From Rhodohalobacter barkolensis (GTDB lineage: Bacteria; Bacteroidota; Rhodothermia; Balneolales; Balneolaceae): a stretch of 64,000 bases of DNA. Position 1 is the stretch's first letter; every line of letters starts with the position of its first letter. Shown here piece by piece: positions 27,738-37,340 of the stretch. The notes below the pieces were generated by a model. The model was given only the letters and a program-made list of their open reading frames with translations. It made no database searches and was not told the origin of the DNA. The DNA is taken from NCBI RefSeq assembly GCF_002834295.1, contig NZ_PISP01000001.1, positions 868,001 through 932,000 on the forward strand. The letters run 5' to 3'. The translations under genes were made by a program, and so were the position numbers.

Positions 27738-28451
27738 TTAGAACAGGTTTTCTTTAAACATAGAAGAAATAAGCGTCCATGGGTTGCTTGATTCCTCTTC
27801 CCAAACATAGTGTTCATGGTCTATAAATTTCAACCATAAGATATCACTCATTTTTTCCGTAGCCTCCCGGTATGGATCATTCATATAACTCAATAATCGA
27901 ATATCAATCGTAGAGATGTTTTTTAAAATCTCCTGATCATGCAGATTAGGTATAAATTCAATGGGATTGTTGTAGTAACTATTGTCGTCTTTAAACCCGT
28001 TTAAATGAATGTTGATGTCGTAGTAACCGGACATTGCCAATACCTTATCAATCAGCTCAGGGAATTTCAGTGCAAATACCAAAGAGTGATAGGCGCCCAA
28101 TCCCGCACCGGCAGTAATTAAATATGGATTGTTATTTTTCTCTTCAATAAATGGAACAACTTCATCCTTGATGTACATCTGGTATTGGTTTTCACGAATA
28201 ACACGTGTGTATGGATCTACATCTTTATTCAAAAAGCTCTCATTATCTATGCTGTCTACACAAAAAAACTGATTATAGCCCAGCTCAATTTGTTCACCCA
28301 CACTATCCATTATTCCCTGATCTTCCCATTCAAAAAATCTTCCTTCTTCTGTCGGAAAAATCAAAACCGGTGTTCCCTCTTTTCCAAACACCAACAACTC
28401 CATATCGCGCCCAAGTGTGGGGCTTTTCCATTTTCTATATTCCCTTTGCAT
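27738..28451 (-). CDS. Esterase-fold (alpha/beta-hydrolase) protein with nucleophile Ser replaced by Gly
   Basis: A 237-residue cytoplasmic protein of the PF00756-type esterase fold (REYRKWKSPTLGRDMELLVFG at the N terminus, IDKVLAMSGYYDIN mid-protein, DHEHYVWEEE near the C-terminal His position). The nucleophile elbow, normally G-x-S-x-G (GCSMGAYH-like in relatives), reads GAGLGAYH, residues 115-122, with codon GGA for Gly117. The catalytic Ser is therefore absent, while the C-terminal His is retained. It may be a non-catalytic binding protein. It begins an apparent unit with accC and murQ, and a LacI-type palindrome lies about 145 nt upstream. Confidence 0.8.
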   Translation of the reverse strand: MQREYRKWKSPTLGRDMELLVFGKEGTPVLIFPTEEGRFFEWEDQGIMDSVGEQIELGYNQFFCVDSIDNESFLNKDVDPYTRVIRENQYQMYIKDEVVPFIEEKNNNPYLITAGAGLGAYHSLVFALKFPELIDKVLAMSGYYDINIHLNGFKDDNSYYNNPIEFIPNLHDQEILKNISTIDIRLLSYMNDPYREATEKMSDILWLKFIDHEHYVWEEESSNPWTLISSMFKENLF

Positions 28452-28594
28452 CGTCTTTTAGTACCTTCCTTTTTCAGTTTTAAAGTTACTATTCATACTT
28501 AATTATTATATGCATAAATGTTTAAATAACCGCTCATAATCGCTATCCAGCATGCAATAACTGTGTACTAAAAGATAGGAATTTTTCTCTCTCT

Positions 28595-28608
28595 TGTAAG
28601 CGCTTTTC
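28595..28608. promoter_or_regulatory. Candidate LacI/GalR-family operator
   Basis: TGTAAGCGCTTTTC contains the perfect palindrome AAGCGCTT with a central CG and matches 12 of 14 positions of the catabolite-responsive/LacI-family operator pattern. It lies between crtB and the esterase-like gene, about 145 nt upstream of the latter. A LacI-family regulator is encoded at 29784. Binding is inferred. Confidence 0.4.
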
Positions 28609-28633
28609 TGAAGAATAAAAGGGGATTACAAAT

Positions 28634-29629
28634 TTATGCTGATCTGAGGCTATACATGACCTTAGGTACCATGGAAAGCTTTTCAGTAGAATTTAGAAAT
28701 GCTCTTCTATCGTAAACGTTAAAGTTATTCTCTTCAATTTTTGAAAGAATCCGAGAATAGTTTTCCCGAGCCAGACATACAGGAAGCCGGCTGTCCCTGT
28801 TTAACATAGGAATTCCTTCATCAGCGCTTCGGTAGTATTCATTTGCCCGTTCAATCTGAAACTTCATAAAATCAACAAACCTCTCGTCTAATTTATGACT
28901 GAACAGATCAGATTCGGATAAGCCAAAATCTTTAAGCTCATCTTGTGGTAGGTAGATCCTGTCTCGTTCAAGATCTTCTCCAATATCACGCAAAATATTC
29001 GTCAACTGCATTGCAATTCCCAAATCAACGGCGTGTTCCAAGGCTTTAGGATCTTTGTAGCCAAATATTTCACTGGTCATTAGGCCTACTACTGAAGCCA
29101 CTTTATATGAATAGTCGTAAAGTTCATTGAAGTTACTGTACCTATTTTTGACAAGATCCATTTTTACTCCATCCATCAACTGTAATGGTAGGTCAAGCGG
29201 AATCTTGTATAGATTCAATGTGTCGGAGAAAGCAATTAAAATTGGATCGTCTTGTGCAGATCCCCTGTAGGTATCCACCAGATTAAGCTTAAAGTTTTCA
29301 AGCTTTTCAATAACATCTAACGGACTAATTTTCTTTTTGAGGATTAAATCTTCAGCTTCGTCAACTAGATCATCCAGGTAGCGGCACAGTCCATAAATCG
29401 CGAAGATGCTTCTCTGCTTATGATTTGGAAGAAATCGGGTAGCCATGTAAAACGTCTTGGCGTGGATTTTTGTGATTTCTCTGCAGTGAGCATATGCATT
29501 TTTTAGACGTTCGTTATCCAATTCAGAAATAACCGATTGATGAAAACTGGTTTTCTCGTAAATAGGACGTAAAAGCGTATATGGAAGTTTAAAAAGGCCG
29601 GTCATGATCATATTTATCTGTATGTTCAT
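28634..29629 (-). CDS. crtB: Phytoene/squalene synthase family protein
   Basis: Head-to-head prenyl transferase of about 332 aa using the ATG at 29629 (an upstream TTG at 29686 and ATGs at 29611/29605 are alternatives). The two substrate-Mg motifs are intact: DDLVD (about residues 86-90, in YGLCRYLDDLVDEAE) and NILRDIGEDLERDRIYLP for the second Asp-rich motif. The RDIGEDLERDRIYLP form is typical of CrtB, making 15-cis-phytoene from two GGPP, although squalene/hydroxysqualene synthases cannot be fully excluded. No crtI or other carotenoid gene is adjacent. It is divergent from the LacI regulator. Confidence 0.85.
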   Translation of the reverse strand: MNIQINMIMTGLFKLPYTLLRPIYEKTSFHQSVISELDNERLKNAYAHCREITKIHAKTFYMATRFLPNHKQRSIFAIYGLCRYLDDLVDEAEDLILKKKISPLDVIEKLENFKLNLVDTYRGSAQDDPILIAFSDTLNLYKIPLDLPLQLMDGVKMDLVKNRYSNFNELYDYSYKVASVVGLMTSEIFGYKDPKALEHAVDLGIAMQLTNILRDIGEDLERDRIYLPQDELKDFGLSESDLFSHKLDERFVDFMKFQIERANEYYRSADEGIPMLNRDSRLPVCLARENYSRILSKIEENNFNVYDRRAFLNSTEKLSMVPKVMYSLRSA

Positions 29630-29746
29630 TATACGCAATGCGTGCAACACTGCAAATAGTTCCTGACCACGGTAAAATTTTATCAAATTCTGCTTTTTTT
29701 CTGCTATTTTAACATCAACTTAATTAAGGGTATTTTGATTTTTTGT

Positions 29747-29763
29747 ATCCTTTTTAAAAGGAT
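29747..29763. promoter_or_regulatory. 17-bp palindrome in the crtB-lacI intergenic region
   Basis: ATCCTTTT-T-AAAAGGAT is a perfect palindrome around a single central base, 20 nt before the LacI-family gene and about 117 nt before crtB. It lacks the central CG of typical LacI operators, so it may be an operator of another kind or a transcript hairpin. Confidence 0.35.
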
Positions 29764-29783
29764 CATAATTAAATAGTGTTCGA

Positions 29784-30809
29784 ATGAAGTCTCAAAGCAA
29801 AAAAGTTACAATCTATCAGGTAGCAAACCGGGCAGGTGTTGCTATTTCTACAGTATCAAGAGTTTTAAATAATTCACCTAACGTATCAGATAAGACAAAA
29901 ATAAAAGTTCAGGAGGCCATTGATGAATTGAATTTTCGGCCACAGGTTAGTGCGCGAAAACTTGCCAGCAGAAAACCTCAGATGCTTGCTATAGCTGTCC
30001 CCTCCTTTACAACTCCCTTTTATAATGAAGTACTAAAAGGTGTTAAGGATGAGATTGATTCGATGGATCTTGATATTGTTATTTACAATACCGGATCAAA
30101 GAATCCTAAAGAGGGAATTGAGAACTTCTTCAATCGTGGAACGGCTGATACCGTTATCAGCATCAGTATTGACATCGATGAGAATGTACATAAACAGATT
30201 CAGGCATCAGGTATGCCCATTGTGTTAATTGGTAGTTCCCACCCGGAGTACGACTATATTGATTTAAATCATCGCAGAGGCGGATTTATTGCCGGGGAAC
30301 ACCTTGTCAAGCAAGGATACGAAAATATCGGATTGATCAGACCGGCATTAGAAACAAAAGCCGGAATGTTGAGAGAACAGGGTTTTATTGATGCATTAAA
30401 AGAGTTTAAAATGCCAATCAATGAGGAGCTGTTCCTAACAGGACAAAGTACAAAGCACGCTGGTTTTACTGAAGAAGCCGGGTTTGAAGCCGTTTATGAA
30501 TATGACCGAATGGGTCAATTTCCGGATGCTATTTTTTGTGCTAATGACACACAGGCAATTGGTGCTTACCACGCTTTAAACAAATTAGGGATCAAAGTAC
30601 CGGAAGATATCGGGCTGATGGGATACGACAATATCAAGTTCACCAAATACCTAGATCTTACCACTGTAGATCAAAGCATGTACTCCATTGGTGTTAAGGC
30701 CACCAAGCGATTGGCGGAAATCATTAATGGTGAAGCTGATCATAAACTACAAATCGCCATTGATCCTGTTCTTGTACCACGTAATTCTACTAACAATCCA
30801 AATAAATAA
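29784..30809 (+). CDS. LacI/GalR-family transcriptional regulator
   Basis: A 341-residue regulator. The N-terminal helix-turn-helix (about 8-28, VTIYQVANRAGVAISTVSRV) and the hinge helix with the LacI-type ARKLASRK segment are followed by a periplasmic-binding-protein-like effector domain (about 65-335, including IAVPSFTTPFYNEVLKGVKD and PDAIFCANDTQAIGAYHAL). The ligand is probably a sugar or nucleoside, but it cannot be read. The purC start is 10 nt downstream, raising the possibility of a PurR-like role, which is speculation. A CG-centred LacI-type operator candidate lies about 1.2 kb away at 28595. Confidence 0.93.
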   Translation: MKSQSKKVTIYQVANRAGVAISTVSRVLNNSPNVSDKTKIKVQEAIDELNFRPQVSARKLASRKPQMLAIAVPSFTTPFYNEVLKGVKDEIDSMDLDIVIYNTGSKNPKEGIENFFNRGTADTVISISIDIDENVHKQIQASGMPIVLIGSSHPEYDYIDLNHRRGGFIAGEHLVKQGYENIGLIRPALETKAGMLREQGFIDALKEFKMPINEELFLTGQSTKHAGFTEEAGFEAVYEYDRMGQFPDAIFCANDTQAIGAYHALNKLGIKVPEDIGLMGYDNIKFTKYLDLTTVDQSMYSIGVKATKRLAEIINGEADHKLQIAIDPVLVPRNSTNNPNK

Positions 30810-30819
30810 CTGACTTAAG

Positions 30820-31776
30820 ATGAATCAGCAGGAGGCGCTCCGTCACTGTATCACAACCTCCAACACAAATCTGGAATCTATCGACGAACCCTATCGCGGC
30901 AAAGTCAGGGATGTTTATACACTAAATAAGGATACACTTGGAATTGTTGTGACTGATCGAATTTCTGCATTTGATCATATCATGAAGCAGGCGATTCCGT
31001 TTAAAGGTCAGATCCTAAATCAGCTTTCGGCATTTTCATTTGATAAGGTTTCTGATATCGTAGCCAACCACATTATTGATGTTCCCCACCCAAACGTTAC
31101 AATTGCTAAAAAGTGTGAGCCCCTTCCTATCGAAGTGGTAATACGTGGGTATTTAACCGGTCACGCCTGGAGGGTATACCGTTCCGGTGCCCGCGAGATT
31201 TGTGGTGTAAGAATGCCTGACGGTATGATTGAACATCAAAAGTTTCCGGAGCCAATTTTGACACCCGCCACAAAAGCAATGGAAGGCCATGATGAAGACA
31301 TTTCGGAAGACGAAATACTAAATCAAGGTATTATAGACGAAACCCTGTGGGATAAAATCCGATCTGTTGCTTTCAGGCTCTTTGAACGTGGGACAAACGT
31401 TGCCGCTAAGCAGGGTTTAATTCTGGTAGATACCAAATATGAATTTGGACTCTATAATGGTGAGTTAACCTTGATTGATGAAGTGCATACCTCTGATTCT
31501 TCTCGATATTTCTACTCTGAGGGATATGAAGAGAGACAAAAAAAACGTGAACCCCAGCGACAGCTATCGAAGGAATTTTTACGTGAATGGCTGATGGAAC
31601 ATGATTTCCAGGGTTTGGAGGGACAAAACCTACCCAACCTGCCCGATCAGTTCAGATGGAGTATTTATCAGCGCTACTCTGAGCTTTTTGAAACCTTAAC
31701 AGGTGAAGAGTTTGAGCCCGTTATAATCGAAAACATCAATAAGGATCTGGACCAAGTCTTTCGGGACTTAAGCTAA
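30820..31776 (+). CDS. purC: Phosphoribosylaminoimidazole-succinocarboxamide synthase
   Basis: SAICAR synthase of de novo purine synthesis, joining CAIR with aspartate. At 318 aa it is the longer, ADE1-like bacterial/eukaryotic form (E. coli PurC is 237). YRGKVRDVYTL near the N terminus binds the nucleotide; EVVIRGYLTGHAWRVYRSG and LVDTKYEFGLYNGELTLIDE are the conserved catalytic blocks. It overlaps no gene, follows the LacI-family gene by 10 nt and converges on the BioC-like gene with only seven bases between them. Confidence 0.96.
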   Translation: MNQQEALRHCITTSNTNLESIDEPYRGKVRDVYTLNKDTLGIVVTDRISAFDHIMKQAIPFKGQILNQLSAFSFDKVSDIVANHIIDVPHPNVTIAKKCEPLPIEVVIRGYLTGHAWRVYRSGAREICGVRMPDGMIEHQKFPEPILTPATKAMEGHDEDISEDEILNQGIIDETLWDKIRSVAFRLFERGTNVAAKQGLILVDTKYEFGLYNGELTLIDEVHTSDSSRYFYSEGYEERQKKREPQRQLSKEFLREWLMEHDFQGLEGQNLPNLPDQFRWSIYQRYSELFETLTGEEFEPVIIENINKDLDQVFRDLS

Positions 31777-31783
31777 TTTACTT

Positions 31784-32566
31784 TTATAAATCCCTTTTTA
31801 CTGCGATAAAAGCCGTGTGGTAGTGCACATATACTTTTCCGCCATTCTGTTCTTTCCAGTAGTTATTGAGTAATTCCAGCTGCTTGGCCGAGATCTTTTT
31901 CCCGGTAAAACTGGTTCCGGTTCCTGATCTTTTCAGATGATCATAAAATTCATATACAGAATTATATTCTTCATTGGATTGATCTTCGTAATAGTCCACT
32001 TTTACAGGCCCCATCGAAAGCTTCACAACCACTTCTTCAATATCAGGCAGCGGATTGGCAGTGAATGGTATTCCCAGATCCAGACAATATTTTCTCCACT
32101 GTGGAAAAGATTCACTTCCCGGAAACGACATCAACAGAAAACCACCGGGTTTGAGTGACTGAGCCATTTTAGACATGACCTCAGCCGGGTGTTTTAACCA
32201 CTGTGCCACAAAATTACCGGCAATCAAAGAATATTTATTTTCAGGCCAATCAAAGGATTCCACATCCATTGTTTTAAATGAGACATGTTTACCCTCAGAA
32301 AAGTTATTCTCACAGAATTGAACCATCTCGTAAGATACATCCGAAAGAATTAATTCCCGCCCGGGATACATCTCTATGAGATGTTTGGAGAAAAATCCCG
32401 TTCCGGCCCCAACTTCGATGATGGGACCTTCCGGCAGAGAGTATTGCCAGGGTTGAAGTGCGTTGGCTAACCTCTCAGCCGTTGTTTTTTGAATGGTAGC
32501 ATGTTCATTATAATAATCAACCGATTCAGAAAACCGCTCGATAATCTCACTTTTGGGAAAATCCAT
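31784..32566 (-). CDS. bioC: BioC-like malonyl-ACP O-methyltransferase
   Basis: SAM-dependent class I methyltransferase of 260 aa. The N-terminal RFSESVDYYNEHATIQKTTAERL block is the hallmark of BioC, and motif I IIEVGAGTGFFSKHL and motif II/III (LILSDVSYEMV, SLIAGNFVAQWL) are present. BioC methylates malonyl-ACP to start pimelate synthesis for biotin. Placement is odd: it follows the DUF4837 lipoprotein by 31 nt at the end of the trp operon, with no other bio gene nearby. UbiE/BioC-like enzymes of unknown substrate are an alternative. Confidence 0.75.
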   Translation of the reverse strand: MDFPKSEIIERFSESVDYYNEHATIQKTTAERLANALQPWQYSLPEGPIIEVGAGTGFFSKHLIEMYPGRELILSDVSYEMVQFCENNFSEGKHVSFKTMDVESFDWPENKYSLIAGNFVAQWLKHPAEVMSKMAQSLKPGGFLLMSFPGSESFPQWRKYCLDLGIPFTANPLPDIEEVVVKLSMGPVKVDYYEDQSNEEYNSVYEFYDHLKRSGTGTSFTGKKISAKQLELLNNYWKEQNGGKVYVHYHTAFIAVKRDL

Positions 32567-32597
32567 TCAGATATACTGCTCTATTCTATTCAACCTT

Positions 32598-33683
32598 TCA
32601 ATTCGTTTCGGAAGGTGAATTCCATGTAGAATCAGCCTCAAATGTTCTTCCCATTGCCCTGAACTGACGAACAAATCTCCTTTTAGAAACACTTGGAGCA
32701 AATTGACCATATTCGATCATAAAAAGTCGCTCCGTTTCCGGATCGTGATAAAAGAAATTTACAAACGGTCCGCCCATAAAGTCGTTGGTCATTCTCCAGG
32801 TACCGAGTGTTTCAAATCCGGTCAGTCGGCTATCCAGATCCATCTCCTTTGTAATCACACTTCTGCCATATTCTGTGGTGATATACGACCCTTCTCTCGT
32901 ACCCTGAACATATTGCTGGAGCAGTGAATCTCTGGTTGCATTGATCCACTCATCGTCAATAAAATCAGTATTCGGAACGTCATCCTTCCACCACGCAAGG
33001 ATCCATCGATCATTATCTGGCAGAGCTCTTCGGTACACTTTTACGTTGGTGGTGTCAACTGTCTCAATATAATCGTGCTGCATCCGGACTTTCCATCCAT
33101 GATTTTCCCACAGTGAATCGCTGATCGCAACCTGCTCTCCTCGTCGATATACCTCTTGAATGCGACGTTCAAATTCACGATCCATCAAATGCCCGACTAA
33201 AGATTCTTCAGAGTTTCTGATTTTTTCTGAAAGCTCTTGGTCATCATTCGATGCAAGGATTAAGGTCCATTGATCTCGTACCCAGCGGTCTTCCAAGGGA
33301 AATGCAAAACTTTCACCGGAACGGACACGCTCTTCTATCTCGTCACTTAATACGGCCCGGATAAACGTACCAACATTAGACTCTGCGTCAATAGGTGATG
33401 CAAAAATGATATTCTTACTTTCACGAAGCTGATCAAGCTGATCGTTATTACTGAAATCGCGAAATATCAGCCTGTATGTGGGTTCATAACTGGGAACAGT
33501 TTCAATTGCTTTTCCAAATGTCTCCTCAATTGCAAGAGCGGTATCACTATCCCACTCAGTGGAATCCATTACAACGATCACCTCATCGATTTGACCGATC
33601 GACATCGGTCTGTAATCCGACTCACATGCCGACACAATGAATAGAATTAAAAGTACAGGAATCAGATATAGATAATTTTTCAT
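32598..33683 (-). CDS. DUF4837 family lipoprotein
   Basis: Predicted lipoprotein of 361 aa using the ATG at 33683 (33689 is also possible; still longer frames overlap trpA). The signal peptide (MKNYLYLIPVLLILFIVSAC) has lipobox IVSAC. The mature part matches the DUF4837 pattern that I recall from Bacteroidota (IDEVIVVMDSTEWD at the N terminus, WVRDQWTLILASND mid-way, DWVKDE-like Trp-rich segments). Function unknown. It lies 28 nt after trpA and is probably read through from the trp operon, as is common for last genes in long operons. It is not known to take part in tryptophan synthesis. Confidence 0.85.
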   Translation of the reverse strand: MKNYLYLIPVLLILFIVSACESDYRPMSIGQIDEVIVVMDSTEWDSDTALAIEETFGKAIETVPSYEPTYRLIFRDFSNNDQLDQLRESKNIIFASPIDAESNVGTFIRAVLSDEIEERVRSGESFAFPLEDRWVRDQWTLILASNDDQELSEKIRNSEESLVGHLMDREFERRIQEVYRRGEQVAISDSLWENHGWKVRMQHDYIETVDTTNVKVYRRALPDNDRWILAWWKDDVPNTDFIDDEWINATRDSLLQQYVQGTREGSYITTEYGRSVITKEMDLDSRLTGFETLGTWRMTNDFMGGPFVNFFYHDPETERLFMIEYGQFAPSVSKRRFVRQFRAMGRTFEADSTWNSPSETN

Positions 33684-33711
33684 AGTCATGTTCAAGTTTG
33701 AATTTGATGGA

Positions 33712-34524
33712 TCAAATATTCCCAAATTTCAATTCTTTAACAAATTGAAAAACATTTTCTTGCCAACCATTTTCCGGATAGTTCTTTTTGATAGTATCTA
33801 TGAGCGCACTGCCGACAATAAAACCATCAAGATCTTTAGATATGATCTGTGCATCTTCATGATTCTTAATGCCAAATCCTACCAGTTTTGGATTATTAAC
33901 CACATTAGCGTTCACCCGATCTATAAACTTACTCACAGATTTAGCAACTTCATCACCCTGCCGGGCTCCGGTTACACCGGTAACAGACACACAGTAAACA
34001 AAACCTTTGCTGGCTTGGTCAACTTTTTTCATCCGTTCATCTGTCGAATTTGGTGCTACAAGATAGATGATATCCAAGTTATTCTTATCCGCTTCTTCCG
34101 ATATCAACGAAGACTCTTCAAGCGGTGCGTCCGGAATGATTAAACCATCAACGCCACTTTCAGACGCCTGTTTACAGAATTCAGCCACTCCAAAACGCAA
34201 TACCGGATTGATATATCCCATCAGAATAATCGGTATTTGAGAACTTTTCCGAACCTCACTGACGATATCGAAAATCCGTTTCATCGTAATACCATTTTCG
34301 ATCGCAATATTACTTGCCTGTTGAATGGTGGGACCATCGGCAAGAGGATCACTGAACGGCATTCCCAATTCAATCAGATCAGCTCCATTTTTTTCAAATC
34401 CAAGAATTAGATCTGCGGTTGAATCCAAATCGGGATATCCGGCCGTAAGAAACAGAGACATGATTTTATCGTCCTCTTCCCTGCTTTGAAAAATTGATTG
34501 AATACGCGAACTGTTATTACTCAT
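33712..34524 (-). CDS. trpA: Tryptophan synthase alpha chain
   Basis: Cleaves indole-3-glycerol phosphate to indole and glyceraldehyde-3-phosphate, channelling indole to TrpB. The 270-aa TIM barrel shows the catalytic Glu in ADLIELGMPFSDPLADGP and the second catalytic Asp in DGLIIPDAPLEES, with the phosphate loop VSVTGVTGARQG and GFGIKNHEDA. The length is normal. It lies 48 nt after trpB and ends 28 nt before the DUF4837 lipoprotein. Confidence 0.97.
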   Translation of the reverse strand: MSNNSSRIQSIFQSREEDDKIMSLFLTAGYPDLDSTADLILGFEKNGADLIELGMPFSDPLADGPTIQQASNIAIENGITMKRIFDIVSEVRKSSQIPIILMGYINPVLRFGVAEFCKQASESGVDGLIIPDAPLEESSLISEEADKNNLDIIYLVAPNSTDERMKKVDQASKGFVYCVSVTGVTGARQGDEVAKSVSKFIDRVNANVVNNPKLVGFGIKNHEDAQIISKDLDGFIVGSALIDTIKKNYPENGWQENVFQFVKELKFGNI

Positions 34525-34572
34525 GAAATCATGTATTGAATAAATTCTATTTCTAATGACGTATTGATCAGA

Positions 34573-35760
34573 TCAGGCAAACCACTCAGAGATGGTTTTC
34601 ATGTCTTTGTCGCCTCTTCCCGAAAAGTTGATAACGATAATCTCATCCTTTTGAGTCATTGGCATCAGGTTTTCCAGATAGGCCAGTGCGTGAGCCGTTT
34701 CAATAGCCGGAATAATCCCCTCTTTTTCCGATACTAATTTCACAGCATCCATCGCCTGTTGATCCGTTACACCATAATAATGAACTCTTTTGGAATCGTG
34801 CAGAAATGCATGTTCCGGTCCAATTCCGGGATAATCTAAACCGGCACTTACAGAGTGTGCCAGCTGAATCTGTCCTTCATCACTCTGAAGAAGGTAACTT
34901 AAGGAACCGTGCAATACTCCGGGCGTTCCCTTTGTAATGGTTGCAGCCGTTTGATTCGTTTCGGCTCCGAGACCTGCCGCTTCAACACCGATCATTTTGA
35001 CCATTTCATCCTCAATAAAAGGATAGAAAAAACCTATTGCATTACTCCCACCTCCAACGCAGGCAATAAGATAGTCAGGTATTTTGCCTTCCTTCTCTTT
35101 AATCTGACTTTTAGTTTCTTCACCAATTACTCGATGAAAGTTTCTTGTCATCATCGGATAAGGATGAGGCCCAACCACTGACCCTATGATGTAGAATGTA
35201 TTCTCTACATTTGTCACCCAATCCCGAATCGCTTCGTTGGTTGCATCTTTCAGTGTCTTTGATCCGCTATCAACTGACCGTACCTCTGCTCCCAGAAGAC
35301 GCATGCGTTCTACATTCAGCTTTTGGCGCTCCATATCCTCTGCTCCCATGTAGATCACACAATCAAAACCGAACTTAGCACAAGCCGTTGCAGTTGCTAC
35401 ACCGTGCTGCCCCGCTCCCGTTTCGGCAATAATCCGGGTCTTGCCCATTTTCCGGGCAAGCAACAGCTGACCAATCGCATTATTTATTTTGTGAGCACCG
35501 GTATGACAAAGATCTTCCCGCTTAAAGTAGATCTTCCCTTTACCGTAGTATTCAGTTAAACGATTGGCAAAAGTAAGTTTGGTAGGTCGACCCACATACT
35601 CTTGTAACAGGTCGTGATATTCTTTTTGAAAAATGGGGTCTTCTAGCGTTTCCAAATAAGCTTCTTCCAGTTCTTCCAATGCCGGAATGAGTATTTCAGG
35701 AACAAATTTGCCCCCATATTTTCCAAAATATCCTTGTTTTGTAGGTGCTGTATACTTCAT
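34573..35760 (-). CDS. trpB: Tryptophan synthase beta chain
   Basis: PLP-dependent enzyme (395 aa) that joins indole with serine. The PLP lysine is in [18 protein letters not shown], the phosphate loop is GGGSNAIG, and the COMM/indole-tunnel region and the catalytic Glu in [11 protein letters not shown] are intact. This is the TrpB1 type that works with TrpA. It follows trpF after a 93-nt gap, the largest in the operon; no separate promoter is obvious there. Confidence 0.98.
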   Translation of the reverse strand: MKYTAPTKQGYFGKYGGKFVPEILIPALEELEEAYLETLEDPIFQKEYHDLLQEYVGRPTKLTFANRLTEYYGKGKIYFKREDLCHTGAHKINNAIGQLLLARKMGKTRIIAETGAGQHGVATATACAKFGFDCVIYMGAEDMERQKLNVERMRLLGAEVRSVDSGSKTLKDATNEAIRDWVTNVENTFYIIGSVVGPHPYPMMTRNFHRVIGEETKSQIKEKEGKIPDYLIACVGGGSNAIGFFYPFIEDEMVKMIGVEAAGLGAETNQTAATITKGTPGVLHGSLSYLLQSDEGQIQLAHSVSAGLDYPGIGPEHAFLHDSKRVHYYGVTDQQAMDAVKLVSEKEGIIPAIETAHALAYLENLMPMTQKDEIIVINFSGRGDKDMKTISEWFA

Positions 35761-35853
35761 AATCTTTATTGAAAATATTGAGTAGTATGATTTTTCAAAT
35801 GAGGTAGAATCTTCTGCGTCGGGATGCCTCCATTTCTGACACTACAGAGATCA

Positions 35854-36519
35854 TTAAAGTTCCTGTTCTTCCCATATATCGCGCATTTTATCAAAGAAAA
35901 GCTCGATTTTATCAAAATCTTTCAATCCCGGTGATTCTTCCAGTCCGCTGGACAGATCCACGGCATAGGGTTGAACTTTCTTAATGGCATCTTCTATGTT
36001 TTCAGGATTCAGCCCACCTGAAAGGAAAAATGGTTTTTCATTTGAGATCTCCTTCAAAATATTCCAATCAAATGTCTGACCGGTCCCACCCCATTTTCCA
36101 TCTACTTTTCTATCAAAAAGAAAGAATTCAACGTGTTCAACGTAAGGATCAATCTGTTCCACGAGATCATCTCTTGTCGTTTCACTATTTACGTGAAATA
36201 CTTTAATGATCGGTTTTTCAACCAGAGCGCAGTAATCCGGTGATTCATTTCCATGAAGCTGAACATAATCAACACCGGTCTGTTTAGCGATGCTATTTAC
36301 ATCATCCAACGGCTGATTCACAAAAACACCAACCTTTCCCGGTCCTTCCAGCCAATTGATAATAGCACCTGCTTTAGCAGGTTCCACATATCTAGGACTT
36401 TCCGGATAGAATATAAATCCAAGAAAATCAGCCAGCGCTCCGGATACGAATCGTGCATCTTCAAGTGTGGTTAAACCGCAAATTTTGACTTTCGTTCTGT
36501 TTTCTGGTTCAGCAAACAT
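35854..36519 (-). CDS. trpF: Phosphoribosylanthranilate isomerase
   Basis: Monofunctional PRAI of 221 aa, an (alpha/beta)8 barrel performing an Amadori rearrangement. The catalytic Cys is in VKICGLTTLEDARF, the catalytic Asp in DRKVDGKWGGTGQTFDW, and the C-terminal phosphate loop is in SGGLNPENIEDAI followed by VDLSSGLEESPGLKD. A separate trpF (not fused to trpC as in E. coli) is typical of Bacteroidota-like operons. It is 31 nt after trpC. Confidence 0.96.
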   Translation of the reverse strand: MFAEPENRTKVKICGLTTLEDARFVSGALADFLGFIFYPESPRYVEPAKAGAIINWLEGPGKVGVFVNQPLDDVNSIAKQTGVDYVQLHGNESPDYCALVEKPIIKVFHVNSETTRDDLVEQIDPYVEHVEFFLFDRKVDGKWGGTGQTFDWNILKEISNEKPFFLSGGLNPENIEDAIKKVQPYAVDLSSGLEESPGLKDFDKIELFFDKMRDIWEEQEL

Positions 36520-36550
36520 ACTTCCTGGTTTCTGTAGTAGAATTCAAATT

Positions 36551-37339
36551 TCAATTATTGATGCCTAAAAGTTCATTCAGTGCCTTCCCGGGATCTGATT
36601 GTCTTATCAAATGTTCACCGATTAAAGCTGAATGAATATCATTCTCCTGCAATTTCCGGATATCCTCTTTTTTATGAATACCGCTCTCTGAAACTCTGAC
36701 AACACCTTCCGGTGCCAATTTCAGCAGTTCAATTCCGCGATGAAGATCAACTTCAAACGTATTCAAATTACGATTATTCACACCTACAATCTCAATTTCA
36801 TCCCAGTTTAGAGATTCTACTTCTTCTTGGTGATAACACTCAACCAACGCCTGCAGACCCATCTCTTTAACGGCTGCCAATAATTCTGATAATTGGCTTC
36901 CCTCACAAATTGTTGCAATAAGCAAAACGGCGTCTGCTCCATAAGCCCGCGCTTCTTTCACCTGATAGGGATCAATAATAAAGTCTTTTCTGAGCAACGG
37001 GATTGGACTTATCTCTGAAATACGCTCCAGATATTTTAGTGAACCTTGGAAAAAAGGTTCGTCAGTCAACACTGAAATAGCTGATGCACCGGATTCTATA
37101 TAACGATCTGCAATTTTCAAGGGATCAAAATCCTGGCGGATCAGCCCCTTTGATGGAGATGCTTTTTTTACTTCAGCGATAATGGAAACTGAATGATCTA
37201 CTTTAAGAGCCTCTGAAAATGACTTCCGTTGATTCTCAAACCTCGGGAAACTTTCAAAATCTTGAAATGAAACTTCCCGCTTTCTCTTTTTGAGGTCTTC
37301 TTTCGTCTGATCCGTGATCTTTTCGAGTATGGATGCCAT
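36551..37339 (-). CDS. trpC: Indole-3-glycerol phosphate synthase
   Basis: Closes the indole ring from CdRP; 262 aa, monofunctional TIM barrel. Conserved blocks include VSIIAEVKKASPSKG (catalytic Lys/Ser), LLRKDFIIDPYQVKEARAYG, VGVNNRNLNTFEVD and RVSESGIHKKEDI. The ATG lies one nucleotide after the trpD stop, so translation is coupled. Confidence 0.97.
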   Translation of the reverse strand: MASILEKITDQTKEDLKKRKREVSFQDFESFPRFENQRKSFSEALKVDHSVSIIAEVKKASPSKGLIRQDFDPLKIADRYIESGASAISVLTDEPFFQGSLKYLERISEISPIPLLRKDFIIDPYQVKEARAYGADAVLLIATICEGSQLSELLAAVKEMGLQALVECYHQEEVESLNWDEIEIVGVNNRNLNTFEVDLHRGIELLKLAPEGVVRVSESGIHKKEDIRKLQENDIHSALIGEHLIRQSDPGKALNELLGINN

Positions 37340-37340
37340 A

